Notes: generated from the sequence alone by a model not told the origin. DNA of 64,000 bases from MWAR01 sp035388825 (GCA_035388825.1 DAOOQQ010000002.1:106417-170416), one strand, 5' to 3'; positions 41,086 to 50,914 are shown, counted from the stretch's first letter. A program made the numbers and translations.

Positions 41086-43410
41086 TTACTCGGGCTTTTT
41101 GATCCTGTACAGGTGCACCGACCGGTCTTCCCCGTCACCGATCGCGACGATTCCGTCGGCACGAACCGCCACGGATGTCGGAATCCACTGACGGCCGCCG
41201 GCAGCGGGCTGAATCGACATCAACGTCCGACCCGAGGGATCGAACCGCATCACGCGATGGCCTTCCCCGTCGGCCACCCACGGACAGCCCCAGGGGTCGA
41301 TTTCGAGCGCAAGGGGCTCTTTCGCCCCGGTCAGGAATGATCCGAGAGGCTTGCCGTCTCGCGAAAACTTCTGGATGCGGCCGCTCTTGCCCTCGAGGAC
41401 CCAAACGACGTCGTTCCGGATGCGGATGCCGACCGGCTCCATCAGGTATCCGTCGAGCTCGCCCTTCTTCCCGAATCCGCCGCGGTACACGCCGTCGAGG
41501 CCGAACCGCAGAATCTTGGTGTTCCCGCGGTCCGTGACCCAGACCTCGTCGCCATCGACGCAGACGCCGTGAGGCAGATCGAGCTGGCCGTTTTTCGTGC
41601 CCCAGGTGCCGATATCGCGCAGGAAGCTTCCCTGGAGATCATACTGGTGCACGGTGTGGGCCGAGGTGTCGGAGACGAAGATGCCGGCCGTGGCAACGGT
41701 GATTTCGATCGGCAGACCGAGCATGCCGGGGCCTTTTCCCTTCTTGCCGAGCGACGTGAGAAGCTGGCCGTCGTCAAGGAAGCGGAGCAGCCGGCGGTTC
41801 TGGCTGTCGACGACCCAGAGGGTGCCGTCGGGAGACCAGGTCAGGCCTTTCGGCCAGCTGAACGCGTCGTTCTGGCTCCCCTCGCCTGCCGCAAACTTCT
41901 TCAGCACCACGAGTGTGGCGGTCGGGCCCGGATCGGGAACGGGTATGATCGGGGGGAGAGCCGGTATCGCAAGCGTCGGGCGTGTCGGGGCCATCGTGGA
42001 TGCGGCGGCGGGCGGTTCCGGGATGGGCGCCGGCGGCGTGGCCGGAGCCGCAGGATGTTCGATCGGAGCGGCGGCAGAGGCGGCAATCGGGAGCGGGAGC
42101 GGCTCCGTGAAGGTCGAAACGGAAACGCTGGTCGTGCGCGTGGCAACGATCGGTGCAGATCCCGATGCCGGGGTGGGAACCGTCACGGAGCTGGTCGTGA
42201 GCGTCGTTTTCATCACATCGACCGGGGCCTCGACCCCGGAAATACGTGCCTGGATCAGAGCTTCGAGGGGCTGAGACGGATCGCCCGCCGCTTCCCGGGG
42301 TATCATGACCGAAAACCGCCAGGGCTGGCCGCGATACTCGATCCCGTTGATGTTGCCGAAAGGCGGCAGGGAGGCATTCACGTCGAGGCCGATCCGTTCG
42401 ATTCCGCCGCTTCGCACGACGATGCGGGTGTGGTCGAGCCGGACCACCTGGCCGTCCTCGCCGGGCATCAGTTCGGGAACCGGCGGCCAGGTGATCTCGA
42501 GCCGCGCGTTCTGCTCCGTATCGCGCGTGAGGGACATCCGCACTTCCGGGAACGTCGCGAAGGAGAACGTGGCCAGAGCGGCTTTGGTGATCGGATCGCG
42601 GGCTCGGATGTGATACACGGCACCGTTCGTCAGGCCTACCGGGATGAACCGGATGCCTTCGGGACCCGACGGGAAATACTGGCCCGGCGCAGGCTGCTCC
42701 GAACCGCGGGCGTCGAGGAGAAACACGTTCATGGCCTCACCGAGCGCAAGACCCGACGGAATTTCACGGCCAAGGCGGATTTCGACGGGCTTGAAGGGAT
42801 CCGCGTAACTGCCGGCGGCCGGCAGCACGAGAACGGGCGCGGCGCCGGCATGAGGCGCGGGAGCTGGGTGGGCGTTCATCGCAGGCGCCGTCTGGGGGGG
42901 CGTGGCCGGTTGCGGAACGGAAACCGCCGGGACCGGAGAGGCCGAGGCTGCCGGCGGGGGTTCTACGGCGGGCGGCTGCAGGAGCGGCGGGGCGCTCTGG
43001 GTGATCTGGATCGCGTTGGATGCCGGCGTTGCCGGGATGGCACCGGTGTCGAGAACGCGCAGCGTGAATCCGATTTCCCCCTTCGCGCCTGCGACCGGCT
43101 TCACCTTGACTTCGTAGATTCCGGGCTCGACGAGGTCGATCGGTCCAAGCCCCTGGTCGTTCCGGAACGCGATGCGGGTGTCGGAGGTCAGAATGAGCTC
43201 GACGGTCCGGACCGTGTCGATCGGGTTGCCCTGCCTGTCGACGAGAGCGAACGTCACCTGTCGGGGTTTGTCCACCAGCATGTAGTTGCTGATCGCGGCT
43301 TCCGGCGGTCGGTCTTCCGGAAACATGCCCGTGTATTCATACCAGGGGGCGGCAAACGTGGATGTAGCAAACGAGAAGAGAAGAACCAGAGCTGCAGACA
43401 GGCGTTTCAT
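41086..43410 (-). CDS. Exported NHL-repeat beta-propeller protein
   Basis: 774 residues from ATG 43410, nine bases after GGAG. Signal peptide (1-21), a beta-sandwich region (about 30-125) resembling an Ig-like domain, a Pro/Ala-rich linker (about 130-190), further sandwich modules, a second Pro-rich linker (about 430-500), then a six-bladed NHL propeller (about 515-770) with units such as WSPDGTLWVVDSQNRRLLRF and DGDEVWVTDRGNTKILRFG. Likely a periplasmic or surface binding scaffold. Downstream in the lon-engB-TPR operon. Confidence 0.85.
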   Translation of the reverse strand: MKRLSAALVLLFSFATSTFAAPWYEYTGMFPEDRPPEAAISNYMLVDKPRQVTFALVDRQGNPIDTVRTVELILTSDTRIAFRNDQGLGPIDLVEPGIYEVKVKPVAGAKGEIGFTLRVLDTGAIPATPASNAIQITQSAPPLLQPPAVEPPPAASASPVPAVSVPQPATPPQTAPAMNAHPAPAPHAGAAPVLVLPAAGSYADPFKPVEIRLGREIPSGLALGEAMNVFLLDARGSEQPAPGQYFPSGPEGIRFIPVGLTNGAVYHIRARDPITKAALATFSFATFPEVRMSLTRDTEQNARLEITWPPVPELMPGEDGQVVRLDHTRIVVRSGGIERIGLDVNASLPPFGNINGIEYRGQPWRFSVMIPREAAGDPSQPLEALIQARISGVEAPVDVMKTTLTTSSVTVPTPASGSAPIVATRTTSVSVSTFTEPLPLPIAASAAAPIEHPAAPATPPAPIPEPPAAASTMAPTRPTLAIPALPPIIPVPDPGPTATLVVLKKFAAGEGSQNDAFSWPKGLTWSPDGTLWVVDSQNRRLLRFLDDGQLLTSLGKKGKGPGMLGLPIEITVATAGIFVSDTSAHTVHQYDLQGSFLRDIGTWGTKNGQLDLPHGVCVDGDEVWVTDRGNTKILRFGLDGVYRGGFGKKGELDGYLMEPVGIRIRNDVVWVLEGKSGRIQKFSRDGKPLGSFLTGAKEPLALEIDPWGCPWVADGEGHRVMRFDPSGRTLMSIQPAAGGRQWIPTSVAVRADGIVAIGDGEDRSVHLYRIKKPE

Positions 43411-43488
43411 CGTTTTCATCTCCATCGATCAGACTGGACAACCCGATGCGTCAACGGTTTCGCGAACGATCGGATTGCCGATCCCCGA

Positions 43489-45093
43489 TCAACGCAGCCA
43501 GACCGAGTTCGGATAATATGTCCGGAGGATTTTCCAGACCGACTGAGCCTCGATGTAGCTGCGATGGCTCTGATACAGATCCGCGAGAAGGGCGAGGGCG
43601 TGCTGGGCACGCAGAGAATCGGGCCGGCCCGTCAGGTAGGAGAGCAGCTGGTCGACGGCCTTGGTGGGGAACATGTCCTGGAGGGCGAGAGCCATCAGAA
43701 GCTTGCGATCCTGGTCGCTCGTCATCAGGAAGAACGGCCGCAGGATGTCCTGCATCATTTTCTTCTCCCTGCCGGAGACGGCCTCCCCGGCCTTTTCGAT
43801 GTGTGCCCAGGAGTTCATCCGGTTGTCGGCGAGAGCGAGATAGACGGCCTGCATGGGAAGCCCGCGAACCGCCCGGCTGCTCCGGAAGGTATCAAGCAGG
43901 TCGGAGAGATCATCCTTTGCCCCGATATACCCGGCATTGATCGCTTCCAGTTCCTGGAGAAGCCCCTGGGTGATGACCGGCAGAACGCCGTTGTCATAGG
44001 GCAGCAGGGTTTTGTGATCGATCAGGATGCTGCGGAGAGCGGTTCTGAACTCAGCCTTGTCGAGGTTTGCGGGCGTCAGCTTCTCGAGATACTCTTCGAT
44101 CTGACGCCTCGCGGCCCATTCGGGAATCGCGCGCAGACCGTCGAGATACGTCCGGGCGCGGGGTTCGTCGCGCAGTTCATACCGACAGACGGCCGCAGCC
44201 TGGAGCAGAGCACGACCGCGCAGTTCGGGTTCGGCCTCGGGGAAATCGCGCAACAGGGCGGTGAGCCGCTCGAGCCGCTGGTTCGGAGCGAGGTGATGGC
44301 GGTGTTCACGAACGGTGCCGAGGAACGAAACCTCGACCCGGTGAAAAGCCGGCTGCTGCCGATCGAGCCGCTGGATCAGCTCGAGGGTGGCTTCGGGGGC
44401 CGCGGCGCCGAAGTATCCCTCTTCGAGAGACTCCTCGAGCGCACGGACGGCCGAGTCACCGGTGAGACGGCCGGCCCGCACCTGCTCGAGTGCCTCGGCA
44501 ACGAAGGCGGATCCCTTCTCGAAGCGCTTGCGGTCGCGGCGAACCCGGCGGCTGGCGGGCATGGAATCGAGCCAGGTCTCGGCAGAGCGGTATTTGTGGG
44601 CCGTGAGGTGGCCGTCGAACTGGAGGGTGGAAAGGCGTTTCCCGTGCCGGCTGCCGGGAATCGCGGCGGCCGAGGCGATCGAAGCTTCGGCTTCGCCGGG
44701 CATCCCCTCGGCATACTCGAGTAACGCTTTGCGCAGATACACGTCGGAGAGATACCGGCCCTTGGGATAAAGCGCAATATATGTATCAATGGCTATTCTT
44801 ACTTCGGGGAACAGGTCGGGGTGCAGGCACCGCGTGGCAAGAGCGAGGCCTTCGGCACGTTCCCGGGCGGAGCATTCAGGCTTCGTCATCGCGAGGGCGG
44901 CCTGGAATGCTTTCCGATAGAGGGTGCCGGCCTGGTCGGGGGCCGTCGCGCTGAGTCCCGCGGCCTCCTTGACGAGGTTCGAAACGCGGAGCGCCTCGGA
45001 AGAAGCCGCTGAAGCGGCTGCCGGCTGCCCCATACAGATGGCGGCGGCAAGGACGAGGGCGAGGCCGATGGGGGTGTTTGAGATCCTGCTCAT
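43489..45093 (-). CDS. Exported TPR-like helical repeat protein
   Basis: 534 residues with a signal peptide (1-29, AAASAAS). The mature part is helical throughout with TPR/Sel1-like pairs (LYRKAFQAALAMTKPE, SDVYLRKALLEYAEGMPGEA). The end, ALALLADLYQSHRSYIEAQS and IRTYYPNSVWLR, is of the BamD/tol-pal TPR type (YPxS). It overlaps engB by four bases. An outer-membrane or periplasmic assembly role is plausible but unproven. Confidence 0.75.
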   Translation of the reverse strand: MSRISNTPIGLALVLAAAICMGQPAAASAASSEALRVSNLVKEAAGLSATAPDQAGTLYRKAFQAALAMTKPECSARERAEGLALATRCLHPDLFPEVRIAIDTYIALYPKGRYLSDVYLRKALLEYAEGMPGEAEASIASAAAIPGSRHGKRLSTLQFDGHLTAHKYRSAETWLDSMPASRRVRRDRKRFEKGSAFVAEALEQVRAGRLTGDSAVRALEESLEEGYFGAAAPEATLELIQRLDRQQPAFHRVEVSFLGTVREHRHHLAPNQRLERLTALLRDFPEAEPELRGRALLQAAAVCRYELRDEPRARTYLDGLRAIPEWAARRQIEEYLEKLTPANLDKAEFRTALRSILIDHKTLLPYDNGVLPVITQGLLQELEAINAGYIGAKDDLSDLLDTFRSSRAVRGLPMQAVYLALADNRMNSWAHIEKAGEAVSGREKKMMQDILRPFFLMTSDQDRKLLMALALQDMFPTKAVDQLLSYLTGRPDSLRAQHALALLADLYQSHRSYIEAQSVWKILRTYYPNSVWLR

Positions 45094-46052
45094 GATTCTT
45101 CTCCTCCCTGTGGTTTCTGATCACTCGGGCCGGCAGGCGGTTTCTCCCGCATGCCGGGTTTCTCGTTCCTGTTCCTGCGGTTCCGGTCACGCCGGCGTGA
45201 GCGGGGCGACGGACCGCCCTCCTGCCCTTCCGGGCGGCGCGGTCCCTGCGTCGCGGGAGCCCCCGCCGCGGGCCCCTGGCCGGCAGTCGGTTCGGATCCG
45301 GCCGGCTTGGCCGCCGCGTCACCGGGGGCTTCCGTCTGGGGACGGGGCCTGGCAGACGCGTTCTGGGGCTTCTGCCCCTGGGGACGGTCACGGCGCGGAC
45401 GCCGCTGGTCGCCACCGCCCGGTCGATCGCCCCGTCGGGGTTTCTGGGCGGGAAGCAGCACGTCTTCCCCGGCGGCGATCCGTGTGAAGGCCTCGAGGAT
45501 ATCGTCGCGCCCCTGGCTCGTCTGGGTCGAGAACATGACGGCCGGGGCATCGGCGTGCAGATCTTTGAGGATCTGCCGGAACATCCGGAGCTGCTGCTGG
45601 TTCGAAAGCTTGTCCGCCTTGTTCATCACCGCCATGTACCGGAACCCGCGATCCTGGATCCAGCGGAACATCTGCTTGTCGAGCGAGCTGGGGGCATGGC
45701 GCATGTCGAGGATCTGGATGACGGCCTTGAGGGCCGGACACGACTCGAAGAACTCGTCCATCATTTTCTGGATCCGTTCCCGCGTCACTTTCGACGCCTT
45801 CGCGTAGCCGTACCCCGGAAGATCGACGATATAGAACGCCTCGTTGAACTGGTAGAAGTTGATCGTCAGGGTTTTTCCCGGCGTCGAGCTGGTTTTGGCG
45901 AGTTCGCGCCGGCCGGCGATCGTATTGATGAGCGAGGACTTGCCGACGTTGCTGCGGCCGACGAGGGCGATGATCGGCAGCCCGTCGGTCGGAAGCGCAT
46001 CCTTCGAGGTGACGCAGGCGCTGAAGATGGCCGAAGTGACTTGCACGGTCAT
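45090..46052 (-). CDS. engB: Ribosome-biogenesis GTPase EngB/YsxC with long Arg/Pro/Gly-rich tail
   Basis: GTPase needed for 50S subunit maturation. 320 residues against a usual 195-220. The GTPase core (about 1-205) has G1 GRSNVGKSS (33-41), G2/switch STPGKT, G3 DLPGYGYA, G4 NKAD and G5-like STQTSQG. From about 205 the chain becomes a 115-residue basic, Pro/Gly/Gln-rich tail (RRGDRPGGGDQRRPRRDRP, SRRRDRNRRNRNEKPG), probably disordered and RNA-binding. It overlaps lon by four bases upstream and the TPR gene by four bases downstream. Confidence 0.93.
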   Translation of the reverse strand: MTVQVTSAIFSACVTSKDALPTDGLPIIALVGRSNVGKSSLINTIAGRRELAKTSSTPGKTLTINFYQFNEAFYIVDLPGYGYAKASKVTRERIQKMMDEFFESCPALKAVIQILDMRHAPSSLDKQMFRWIQDRGFRYMAVMNKADKLSNQQQLRMFRQILKDLHADAPAVMFSTQTSQGRDDILEAFTRIAAGEDVLLPAQKPRRGDRPGGGDQRRPRRDRPQGQKPQNASARPRPQTEAPGDAAAKPAGSEPTAGQGPAAGAPATQGPRRPEGQEGGPSPRSRRRDRNRRNRNEKPGMREKPPAGPSDQKPQGGEES

Positions 46053-48748
46053 ACCCTGGTGCTCCGTTTCCGGTGCGTCTTCGACGCAATTTCCCGTTTC
46101 TCGCGGCCGAGATCTTTCAGCCGTTTCTTCTTGCCCGCCTTCTCGCCGAACGGATACCCCGGGAACTCGAGCGGGGTCTTCTTCGGCTCGCCTTTCAGCG
46201 CGAGCGCGAGCACTTCCGAGGCGCTCTTCACGCGGGTGATGTTCATCACCTTCCGGATCTCCTCGGGGATCTCGGTGAGATCCTTCTCGTTTTCGACCGA
46301 CAGGATGATGTTGTGGATATTGTGACGGTGCGCCGCGAGCAGCTTTTCCTTGATGCCGCCGACGGGAAGCACCTTGCCCCGCAGCGTGATCTCGCCCGTC
46401 ATGGCGACGTCACTGCTCACGGGAACCTCGTTCAGGGCCGAATATATAGCAGTAGCGATAGCTATACCCGCCGAGGGGCCGTCCTTGGGAATGCCGCCCT
46501 CGGGGAAGTGCACGTGCAGATCGATCTTGTCGTAATCGATCGGCCGCATGCGCAGCTCCTCGGCATGGCTGCGCAGATACGAGATGCCGGCGTGGACCGA
46601 CTCCTTCATCACGTTGCCGAGCGAGCCGGTGAGGATGATCTTGCCCCGGCCCGGCATCACGGCCACCTCGATCGGGAGGATCGTGCCGCCGACCTCGGTC
46701 CAGGCAAGGCCGGTCACGACGCCGATCTCGTCGCGCTCTTCCTTCTTGTCGAGGTGGAAGGTGGGCACGCCGAGATACGCCTCGACGTTTTCGGCCGAAA
46801 CGACGATCTGACCGATCGCATCCCGGGCCGCAACCTCGGCCTCGGTCAGCTTCGGGGTCTTCCCCTCGGCCGCCGGCTTTTCCTTCGATTCTTTCGGTTC
46901 TTTCGGCTCTTTCGACTCCCTCGCGTTCTTCGGCTCGGCCGCAACTTCGGCCGCCGCCTCCCGCTCTTCCTTGTCGTCGTTGTCCGCGGCCTTGATGTTG
47001 GCCTTCTGCAGCTTGAAGATGATGTTGCGCGCGACCTTGCGGCCGATCGCTGCCAGCTCGCGTTCGAGGCTGCGCACGCCCGACTCGCGGGTGTATTTGC
47101 GGATCACGTCGATGATCGCCGAATCCTCGACCTTCACTTCATACTTGTCGATGCCGTTCGACTCGAGCTGCTTGGGCACCAGGTATTTCTTCGCGATCTG
47201 CACCTTCTCCTCTTCGGTGTAGCCGGGCAGATATACGATCTCGAGACGATCCTTGAGGGCGGGCGGAATCGTGTGGGGCACGTTCGCCGTCGTCAGGAAC
47301 AGCACCTTCGACAGGTCGAAGGGCGTCGCGATGAAGTGGTCCGAGAAGGTGTAGTTCTGCTCGGGATCCAGCACTTCGAGAAGCGCAGAACTCGGGTCGC
47401 CCCGGAAGTCCATGCCCATCTTGTCGATCTCGTCGAGCAGGATGACGGGGTTGCGGGTGCCGGTATCGCGCAGGGCCTGGATGATGCGGCCGGGCAGCGC
47501 GCCGATGTAGGTGCGGCGATGCCCGCGGATCTCTGCCTCGTCACGCATGCCGCCAAGCGAGATGCGGGCGAACTTGCGGTTCAGCGAACGCGCGATCGAG
47601 CGGCCCAGCGAGGTTTTGCCGACGCCGGGAGGCCCTATGAGGCACAGGATCGGCCCCTTGATCGACTTCTTGAGTTTACATACCGCGAGATATTCAATGA
47701 TCCGTTCCTTGACCTTCTTCAGGCCGAAATGGTCCTCGTTGAGAATGTTCTCGCACTTCTCGATGTCGATGCGGTCCTTCGACTGCTTCGCCCAGGGCAG
47801 CGAGACGAGCCAGTCGATATAGTTGCGCGACACCGTCGCCTCGGCCGAGCCGGGCGGCATCTTCATCAGCTTGTTCAGTTCCTTGTCGGCCTTCGTCCGG
47901 GCGTCCTCGGGCATCTTCGCCTTCGCGATGGCTTCTTTCAGCTCCTCGAGCTCATCGCCGCGGTCCTCGCCCTCGCCAAGCTCTTTCTGGATGGCCTTCA
48001 TCTGCTCGCGAAGATAATACTCCTTCTGGATCTGCTCCATCTGTTTGCGCACCTGGCCGCGGATCTTCTTCTCGACCATCATGATCTCGAGCTCGCGGTT
48101 GAGGATCGTGGCGATCTTCTCCAGCCGCGCGCGCGGCTCGAACGCTTCGAGGATCTCCTGCTTCTCCTCGACCTTCAGTGTCAGGTGGGCGGTGATGATG
48201 TCGGCCAGCCGTCCCGGCTCCTCGACGTTGTTCGCCACCATGATCACTTCGAGCGGAATCTTCTTGTTCAGCTTCACATACTGTTCGAACAGGCTGATCA
48301 CGTTCCGCATCAGCGCTTGCAGCTCGACGGTCTTCTCATCGGCGATCATCACCTCCGAGACGTCCACTTCGAAACACTCGTCCTCTTTGAGGAACCGGTC
48401 GATCTTCACGCGGGTCGTTCCCTCGACGAGAATCTTGAGGATCCCGTCGGGAAGCTTCAGGAGCTGAAGGATCTCGGCGACCGTGCCGGTCATGTAGAGA
48501 TCGTCGACACTCGGATCGTCGGTCTTCGGGTTCTTCTGGGCGCAGAGAATGATCTTGCGATCCTTCATCATCGCTTCCTCGATCGATCGGATCGACTTCT
48601 TCCGGCCGACGAACAGCGGAACGACCATGTAGGGGAAGACGACGACATCGCGCAGGGGGAGGAGCGGATACGTACCGGTGATGCCTTCCCGGCCGGAGCC
48701 GGAAGGAGGAGTTGCGGGATTGGTGGGATGATCTTCGGATGCGGTCAT
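46049..48748 (-). CDS. lon: ATP-dependent protease Lon, with charged insert and basic C-terminal extension
   Basis: 899 residues from ATG 48748 (AGGAGG nine bases upstream); typical LonA is 780-820. N-terminal LAN domain (about 25-225, YPLLPLRDVVVFPYMVVPLFVG), AAA+ domain (Walker A GPPGVGKTSLGRS, Walker B VILLDEIDKMG), and C-terminal Ser/Lys protease domain with catalytic Ser in PKDGPSAGIA and Lys in GGIKEKLLAAHRH. Between the ATPase and protease domains there is a Lys/Glu-rich insert of about 55 residues (KEPKEPKESKEKPAAEGK), and the last 45 residues are a basic tail. Heads the lon-engB-TPR operon. Confidence 0.95.
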   Translation of the reverse strand: MTASEDHPTNPATPPSGSGREGITGTYPLLPLRDVVVFPYMVVPLFVGRKKSIRSIEEAMMKDRKIILCAQKNPKTDDPSVDDLYMTGTVAEILQLLKLPDGILKILVEGTTRVKIDRFLKEDECFEVDVSEVMIADEKTVELQALMRNVISLFEQYVKLNKKIPLEVIMVANNVEEPGRLADIITAHLTLKVEEKQEILEAFEPRARLEKIATILNRELEIMMVEKKIRGQVRKQMEQIQKEYYLREQMKAIQKELGEGEDRGDELEELKEAIAKAKMPEDARTKADKELNKLMKMPPGSAEATVSRNYIDWLVSLPWAKQSKDRIDIEKCENILNEDHFGLKKVKERIIEYLAVCKLKKSIKGPILCLIGPPGVGKTSLGRSIARSLNRKFARISLGGMRDEAEIRGHRRTYIGALPGRIIQALRDTGTRNPVILLDEIDKMGMDFRGDPSSALLEVLDPEQNYTFSDHFIATPFDLSKVLFLTTANVPHTIPPALKDRLEIVYLPGYTEEEKVQIAKKYLVPKQLESNGIDKYEVKVEDSAIIDVIRKYTRESGVRSLERELAAIGRKVARNIIFKLQKANIKAADNDDKEEREAAAEVAAEPKNARESKEPKEPKESKEKPAAEGKTPKLTEAEVAARDAIGQIVVSAENVEAYLGVPTFHLDKKEERDEIGVVTGLAWTEVGGTILPIEVAVMPGRGKIILTGSLGNVMKESVHAGISYLRSHAEELRMRPIDYDKIDLHVHFPEGGIPKDGPSAGIAIATAIYSALNEVPVSSDVAMTGEITLRGKVLPVGGIKEKLLAAHRHNIHNIILSVENEKDLTEIPEEIRKVMNITRVKSASEVLALALKGEPKKTPLEFPGYPFGEKAGKKKRLKDLGREKREIASKTHRKRSTRV

Positions 48749-48787
48749 TCGTGTATTCCTCCTGCTGGATTGTTGGAACGGAGCACA

Positions 48788-48793
48788 ATTATA
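48788..48793 (-). promoter_or_regulatory. Candidate -10 of the lon operon
   Basis: Perfect TATAAT on the minus strand in an AT-rich patch, 39 bases before the lon ATG. No recognisable -35 and no CIRCE element seen. Confidence 0.35.
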
Positions 48794-48842
48794 CGATAAG
48801 ATACAATATACTCGTGGGAACCGGGGCTGCCCGGATTGTCGG

Positions 48843-50849
48843 TCATACGGTGCCTCCGACGGCCGCCGGGGCTGCCTGCTTTGCCGCACTCGCAAGGAAC
48901 GGGAGACGGCGGATCTGCCGGCGAAACCGCTGAAGCAGCGAGACCCGGCGCCGGACGTCGGGCGTCTCGGCGAGCGTTTCGGGCAGATCCATGAGGCAAG
49001 CCTCGGCTTCGATCCGGCCGGCGGCGAGCTCGGCGTAGATGCCTGTGAGGGAAAGACAGAGGGGATGTTCCAGCTTTTCGAGACGGGCTTCCAGCGCTTT
49101 TTCCGGGGCAGTCTCGGCCGGATACGGGAGGCCGGAATCGGAAAGCGTCGAGAGCCGGCTGTGAAGCCGCTGAAGAAGAGAGCGGAGCAGGTCCGTTTCG
49201 GGCGGCGGCCCTTCCTTCCAGGACCGGGCGGCCGAAAGAACCGAGGCGGGGTCGAGCCGGTCGCCCGACACGAGCCAGCCGAATCGTTCGATATCGAGCC
49301 CCTCGCGATGGAGCCTGCGGCCGATCGCCTCACGCCAGATCGCTTTCGGCACCTGGGTTTCGGGAAGATCGGTCACCCGATGGATATCGACCCAGACATC
49401 TCGTGCGTCGAGAAGCCCGACGATCCGGTCGGCGAGCAGCTCCCGCTCCTGGTCGGTGGCCGCCGAACGGAGCTTCGACACGAGGCCGGCAAGCGCACAA
49501 AGAAGCGCCGTCCGGCTTTCGGGAAGGATCTCGCGGCCGGCCCAGCAGCCTGCCGTATCACGGAGGATCGCGACCGTTTCCGCGGGAAGCCCCTGGGCTT
49601 CGGCAACGAGCGGCAGCATCTGGCCTGCAAGCGCGGGAAACCGCCGGACCGTCGCAAACCCGTATTCCGACATCGTCAGGAGGATGACCCGGTCGATGAG
49701 CGACTCTTGCGCTTCCGGGGCAAGACCAGGCATGGCACGCAGCTCCTGGGCTTTGCGCGAGATCGTGAGGGCTGCGTCATACAAGGTTCCCCCGCCGGAA
49801 GCCGTCGGAAGAAGCCGGAGACCGGCCGCAAGCTCATCCAGTGGCCTGGATCGGTCTTCTTTCCAGAGATCCGTGGCGTGACGGATGCGCGCACCGACTT
49901 CCCGCGTGCGCACGTCGATCTCGTTCGGGGAAAGGCCGCGTTTCTCGACGAACCCCACGATCCCCGTGGTCATCCCGCCCCGCGAGGATTCGATCGGCAG
50001 GTAGGCGGGGGATTCGCCGAGGATCTGGAGATACACCGGCTCGGGCAGCACGCCGGCGACCTCTTCGGCCAGGGTCAGGGTCACGGCCTGCGGCCGCTCG
50101 ACCTCGAAGGTAATCCGGTCGAGGAGCTGGCGCTCCTTGCGGATCGTACCCCCCGTGGCCACGATCGACTGAAAATGGGATTCGATCAGCTTCTGACGAT
50201 CGGATGGGAGCTGGCTCAGTCCCAGCCCGTTCATGATCCCTGGATACTCGGCTGCCGTCGGAACGCTGATCCGGCGGAAGACGCCCCCTTCAAGGAGGCC
50301 GGTATCGCGTCCCGGAGTGACCCCGTCGACGCTGCACGTCAGGAGACGGTCGTCAAGCAGGGTGCAAAGGTAGGCAGGAGGCTGCGGAAACACCATTTCG
50401 GGCGCCCAGGGCCGGCAATTCCACGGGAAGGCGGCAATGAGCGCCGGCAGAAGCTTCGGAATCAGTTCCGAGACGGGCTTGCCTTTCGTGCCGCGGCGGG
50501 CGAACAGGTATTTTTCCCCGTCCACATCCTTGATGAACAGGTCTTTCGACTCGACGCCCTGGGCGGAGGCGAATCCGTGCGCGGCGGGCGTGGGAAGGCG
50601 GTTGAAGTCATAGGCGACGGATGCCTTGGGACCCCGCACCTCGGTCGTCTGATCGGGTTGGGCATCGGGGATGCCGTCGACGAGCAGGGCGATCCGCCGG
50701 GAACTGACCCAGGCGCGCGCGCGGGCGGCCGGAAGCCGCTCACGGGAAAAGATCCCCAGAGCGAGCTGTGGAATATCCCGGAAGTCACGGCCGAGAGCTC
50801 CGAATGGGAGCCCCCAGAAACCGGCTTCGAAGAGAAATGCGTGCGGCAA
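48843..50849 (-). CDS. glyS: Divergent glycyl-tRNA synthetase beta subunit homologue
   Basis: 668 residues, close to the usual 690. The N-terminus aligns by eye with GlyS: RRIALLVDGIPDAQPDQ and EVRGPKASVAYDF (about 50-80), then FASAQGVESKDL and GEKYLFARRGTKGKP. Later come a VEWPxxL-like segment (FEVERPQAVTL) and the terminal LMDLPETLAETPDVRRRVSLL, matching FFDxVMVM-D-x-R. Missing are the N-terminal EIGTEELP motif (here FEAGFWGLP) and the HD-like His motif in the middle. The start is a TTG at 50849 after GGGGA. The alpha subunit gene glyQ, normally adjacent, is absent from this window. It is either a fast-evolving functional beta subunit or a degenerate paralogue. Confidence 0.75.
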   Translation of the reverse strand: MPHAFLFEAGFWGLPFGALGRDFRDIPQLALGIFSRERLPAARARAWVSSRRIALLVDGIPDAQPDQTTEVRGPKASVAYDFNRLPTPAAHGFASAQGVESKDLFIKDVDGEKYLFARRGTKGKPVSELIPKLLPALIAAFPWNCRPWAPEMVFPQPPAYLCTLLDDRLLTCSVDGVTPGRDTGLLEGGVFRRISVPTAAEYPGIMNGLGLSQLPSDRQKLIESHFQSIVATGGTIRKERQLLDRITFEVERPQAVTLTLAEEVAGVLPEPVYLQILGESPAYLPIESSRGGMTTGIVGFVEKRGLSPNEIDVRTREVGARIRHATDLWKEDRSRPLDELAAGLRLLPTASGGGTLYDAALTISRKAQELRAMPGLAPEAQESLIDRVILLTMSEYGFATVRRFPALAGQMLPLVAEAQGLPAETVAILRDTAGCWAGREILPESRTALLCALAGLVSKLRSAATDQERELLADRIVGLLDARDVWVDIHRVTDLPETQVPKAIWREAIGRRLHREGLDIERFGWLVSGDRLDPASVLSAARSWKEGPPPETDLLRSLLQRLHSRLSTLSDSGLPYPAETAPEKALEARLEKLEHPLCLSLTGIYAELAAGRIEAEACLMDLPETLAETPDVRRRVSLLQRFRRQIRRLPFLASAAKQAAPAAVGGTV

Positions 50850-50885
50850 AAAGATTCCCCGAAGAGAGAGATACGAGGCCGAAGC

Positions 50886-50914
50886 ATTATATCCGGGGGG
50901 TCCGGGGAAATCAA
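50886..50914 (-). promoter_or_regulatory. Sigma-70-type promoter of the glyS-like gene
   Basis: On the minus strand TTGATT (50914 to 50909), 17 bases, TATAAT (50891 to 50886). The -35 overlaps the stop codon of the upstream DUF2723 gene. Confidence 0.6.

Noticed and set aside
41569..44724. Plus-strand open frame of over 1000 codons
   Set aside because: Mirror frame of the NHL and TPR genes; composition is Arg/Gly/Asp-heavy with no domain, and both opposite genes have signal peptides and clear repeats.
46073..48799. Plus-strand open frame opposite lon
   Set aside because: Covers the Lon coding region in antisense; no start signal and repetitive His/Asp/Leu composition.
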